Assembly (NCBI GenBank): GCA_025464275.1
Contig: JAODGR010000019.1
Coordinates: 1-7,069, forward strand
DNA: 7,069 nucleotides
Reading direction: 5' to 3'
From: Methanosarcinales archaeon
GTDB taxonomy: Archaea; Halobacteriota; Syntropharchaeia; Alkanophagales; Methanospirareceae
Shown: in pieces, positions 5,693 through 7,069 of the stretch
Layout of the letters: every line of letters starts with the position of its first letter
Position numbering within the stretch: position 1 is the first letter of the stretch
Notes under the pieces: model-generated
What the model saw: the letters and a program-made list of their open reading frames with translations, nothing else
What the model was told of the DNA's origin: nothing
Databases searched by the model: none
Made by a program: the position numbers and the translations under genes

Positions 5693-6814
5693 CTAACGAC
5701 TCAGCTTCTGGAGTATATCGCCGAAATCTGAGCTTATAATCCCGGTAGCGCCCATTGTCTTGGGATGAAGGTCTATTTCAAGCACCACATGGTCATGCCC
5801 GAGCCATTTCAGGGGCTGCACTGTTCTTGGACCGTTAGTAACGGAGAAGACCTCAGCATCTGGCTTTATACCATATTTACTCAACGGAACAGCATGCGGT
5901 ACACCAAGGAGGAGGACGAAATCACAGGTCGGATATTTAGAGCGGATTAAAGCTGCTGCACGCTCACCTGCAATTGCGTACTCATCCAGACCGCCGATTA
6001 TATGGTCTATCGTGATACCTTCTGCCGCCAGCTCATCCACAATTCGGGCGGAATAGCCTCGTATCTTCCTCAATCCAATATTACTGTCGAGATTGGCGAT
6101 GTTGACCATCGGCACCGATGAGGGTGATGCAGCGAGAGCGACCCGATTTACTGCTCTCATGATGTCTGCGAACATAAATGCAGTCTCTTTCTTCGCATTC
6201 AGTACGCATACGCCTTCTTTACCCGTTCTGATGAGTTCAAGTAGCCGCTTTGCGACATCTATCTTGGAATCGCCCCTGGAGGGAGGTATATAGCTCCTGC
6301 TGGCTGCACCCACCTCCTTCTCGAGCCTGGTCGCGGCTTCAAGTACCCTCTTCTGCCGCTCAAATTCCTCAATGCTGATTATGCCTGCTTTATAAGCGGA
6401 TTCAAGGGTCAAAATAACACCTGTGGTGTTATCACGATAGCCTGCATGCACGTTCACTGCTATCACCTTGCAACTGACTCCACTATCCTCTATCGCTCTG
6501 TTCAGGTCTTCACCAATGATCATGCTCGCGCAGGTGCCGACGATACCCATCAGCTTCGGGTGAAACATCTCTTCCGCCTTCCTCATGACACGCACAAGCG
6601 AGTCGTAACCGCCGAAGACAAAGTTACTCTCGTTCATTGCGGTGGTCAGGACATGCATCCCATCCTCCTCAAGTAGCCTGCTATGCTTGAAACTGCAGCC
6701 TGAGGGTCCATGCATCACTGCTACTTCCACATCAAGGTCCCGGAGTGTGTACAGTGCTGCCACTATCGCACTCGGTCTGGGATGCAGTATCAACTCCTCC
6801 TCTTCGCCATCCAT
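5693..6814 (-). CDS. cfbD: Ni-sirohydrochlorin a,c-diamide reductive cyclase catalytic subunit CfbD (NifD-like)
   Basis: CfbD works with the NifH-like ATPase CfbC in F430 biosynthesis. It receives electrons to reduce Ni-sirohydrochlorin a,c-diamide and closes the gamma-lactam ring, giving seco-F430. The 373-residue product has the family features: LHPRPSAIVAALYTLRDL near the N-terminus (10-27), HGPSGCSFKH (35-44, Cys40), GTCASMI (93-99, Cys95), HAGYRDNTTGVILTLE (123-138), VNIANLDSNIGLRKIRGYS (237-255) and LLGVPHAVPL (302-311). Cys40 and Cys95 are the best candidate cluster ligands. The ATG at 6814 is chosen because family members begin a few residues before LHPRP. An ATG at 6874 (20 more, highly charged residues) or a GTG at 6856 is possible; the open frame extending to 7009 is not, since it crosses the promoter and an upstream gene end. 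Its stop abuts that of the convergent winged-helix gene. CfbC and the other cfb genes are not in the window. Confidence 0.93.
   Translation of the reverse strand: MDGEEEELILHPRPSAIVAALYTLRDLDVEVAVMHGPSGCSFKHSRLLEEDGMHVLTTAMNESNFVFGGYDSLVRVMRKAEEMFHPKLMGIVGTCASMIIGEDLNRAIEDSGVSCKVIAVNVHAGYRDNTTGVILTLESAYKAGIISIEEFERQKRVLEAATRLEKEVGAASRSYIPPSRGDSKIDVAKRLLELIRTGKEGVCVLNAKKETAFMFADIMRAVNRVALAASPSSVPMVNIANLDSNIGLRKIRGYSARIVDELAAEGITIDHIIGGLDEYAIAGERAAALIRSKYPTCDFVLLLGVPHAVPLSKYGIKPDAEVFSVTNGPRTVQPLKWLGHDHVVLEIDLHPKTMGATGIISSDFGDILQKLSR
6414..6432. repeat. Perfect 8-bp inverted repeat with 3-nt loop inside cfbD
   Basis: ATAACACC (6414-6421), TGT, then GGTGTTAT (6425-6432) can pair fully. It lies in the coding sequence of cfbD over the residues DNTTGVI. 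The peptide sequence itself probably produces most of the symmetry through codon choice, so a regulatory role is not claimed. Confidence 0.5.
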
Positions 6815-6884
6815 CGCTCGCGATTCCTTCTCCCCCTCTCTTTCTCTTTCAACCACTCCACTCCATCCTGTCATTTCATTTGTG

Positions 6885-6930
6885 GTATGGTTCTGGTGGA
6901 AGAAGAGGGCATGCATATAAATAAGATAAG
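6885..6930 (-). promoter_or_regulatory. Putative TATA box of cfbD
   Basis: On the minus strand TTTATATG at 6921-6914, in the context CTTATCTTATTTATATG, is a close match to the archaeal TATA consensus. Its centre near 6918 predicts transcription from about 6892. This leaves a leader of roughly 20 nt to the ATG at 6874, or about 80 nt to the ATG at 6814. It lies just downstream of the stop of the upstream gene (6945), so cfbD probably has its own promoter instead of being read through. The pyrimidine-rich tract between 6944 and 6922 could also serve as the T-rich terminator of the upstream gene. Confidence 0.5.
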
Positions 6931-6944
6931 ATAGGGTAAAGAGA

Positions 6945-7069
6945 TTAAGATTGTACCGGAGATTGCTGCACAAACTGTACGTGGTCAAGCCATCCACAGT
7001 CGGAGCCACGCGTGATTGTATCGTCTTTCACATATCGCCACTTCAACCTGTGAATTCCGTGACCGAGCT
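6945..7069 (-). CDS. C-terminal end of a probable secreted or surface protein, 5' part outside window
   Basis: One minus-strand frame is open from the window edge (first full codon at 7067) to a TAA at 6947-6945, giving 40 residues. They include HRLKWRYVKD, then GSDCGWLDHVQF. The pattern (LKW-x-Y-x-KD, about 8 residues, G-x-D-x-x-W-[LVI]-D-x-[VI]-x-F) is one I recognise from the ends of beta-sandwich domains in large secreted or surface proteins of bacteria and archaea, as in HTLKW-x-Y-x-KDGSVSSGSDCAWID. The tail after it (VQQSPVQS) is short, so the protein ends here without a membrane anchor or sorting signal. The gene reads in the same direction as cfbD and ends about 24 bp before the cfbD TATA box. 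A second minus frame is open to 6985 but shows no such pattern. The call rests on a short segment and could be wrong. Confidence 0.55.
   Translation of the reverse strand, partial: LGHGIHRLKWRYVKDDTITRGSDCGWLDHVQFVQQSPVQS

Noticed and set aside
6414..6432. Inverted repeat as a terminator or attenuator
   Set aside because: It lies within the conserved coding sequence of cfbD, has no T-run after it, and is explained by codons for the DNTTGVI peptide.
6815..7009. N-terminal extension of cfbD to an ATG at 7009
   Set aside because: It passes through a TATA box and the end of another gene, and the extra residues bear no resemblance to CfbD N-termini.
6985..7069. Alternative minus-strand frame open from the edge to a TGA at 6985
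   Set aside because: It shows no recognised pattern, whereas the neighbouring frame ending at 6945 carries a coherent domain-end motif.
1..7069. CRISPR array, tRNA or rRNA genes, insertion sequences
   Set aside because: I saw no regularly spaced repeats, no cloverleaf-like segments with conserved tRNA motifs, and no transposase-like frames or terminal inverted repeats. Almost the whole window is assigned to genes.

Overview
The window reads as a piece of chromosome from an F430-making euryarchaeon, that is a methanogen or an anaerobic methane oxidiser (ANME). The main evidence is an intact cfbD-type gene on the minus strand at the right-hand end. It encodes the NifD-like catalytic subunit of the reductive cyclase that makes coenzyme F430, the nickel cofactor of methyl-coenzyme M reductase. 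Archaeal TATA-like boxes about 25 bp before plausible transcription starts, GGAG/GGTG-type ribosome binding sites, heavy use of AGG/AGA/ATA codons and short intergenic gaps agree with this. An MqnD-like protein of the futalosine menaquinone pathway is encoded in the same window. F430 together with a quinone-pathway homologue makes an ANME-type lineage (for example ANME-1 or Methanoperedens relatives) an attractive guess, but the sequence alone does not prove it.

Layout. Positions 1-826 (minus) hold the first 275 codons of a multipass membrane protein that runs off the left edge. Its start codon directly abuts the stop codon of a UlaG/YtkL-like metallo-beta-lactamase-fold hydrolase (827-1468, minus), so the two look like a coupled operon. 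A compact divergent promoter region (about 1469-1561) separates them from two tandem plus-strand GT-B glycosyltransferases (1562-2824 and 2828-4105). These are clear paralogues 3 bp apart. The first keeps the family's donor-binding and acceptor-side signatures, and the second has lost several of them. A minus-strand mqnD-like gene (4111-4941) converges on the pair with a 5-bp gap. A divergent spacer (4942-5080) leads to a plus-strand winged-helix protein with an unrecognised helical C-terminal half (5081-5692). That gene converges, with zero spacing, on cfbD (5693-6814, minus). Upstream of cfbD, 6945-7069 (minus) holds the last 40 codons of another gene, whose end resembles a repeat-type domain of secreted or surface proteins.

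Functionally the window is a mosaic of short transcription units rather than one pathway: cofactor synthesis (cfbD), a possible quinone step (mqnD-like), cell-envelope or glucan glycosylation (the two glycosyltransferases), a membrane protein/hydrolase pair and a candidate regulator. The best candidate for something undescribed is the tandem glycosyltransferase pair, which looks like an active enzyme followed by a catalytically drifted partner. No CRISPR array, tRNA, rRNA or insertion sequence was seen.
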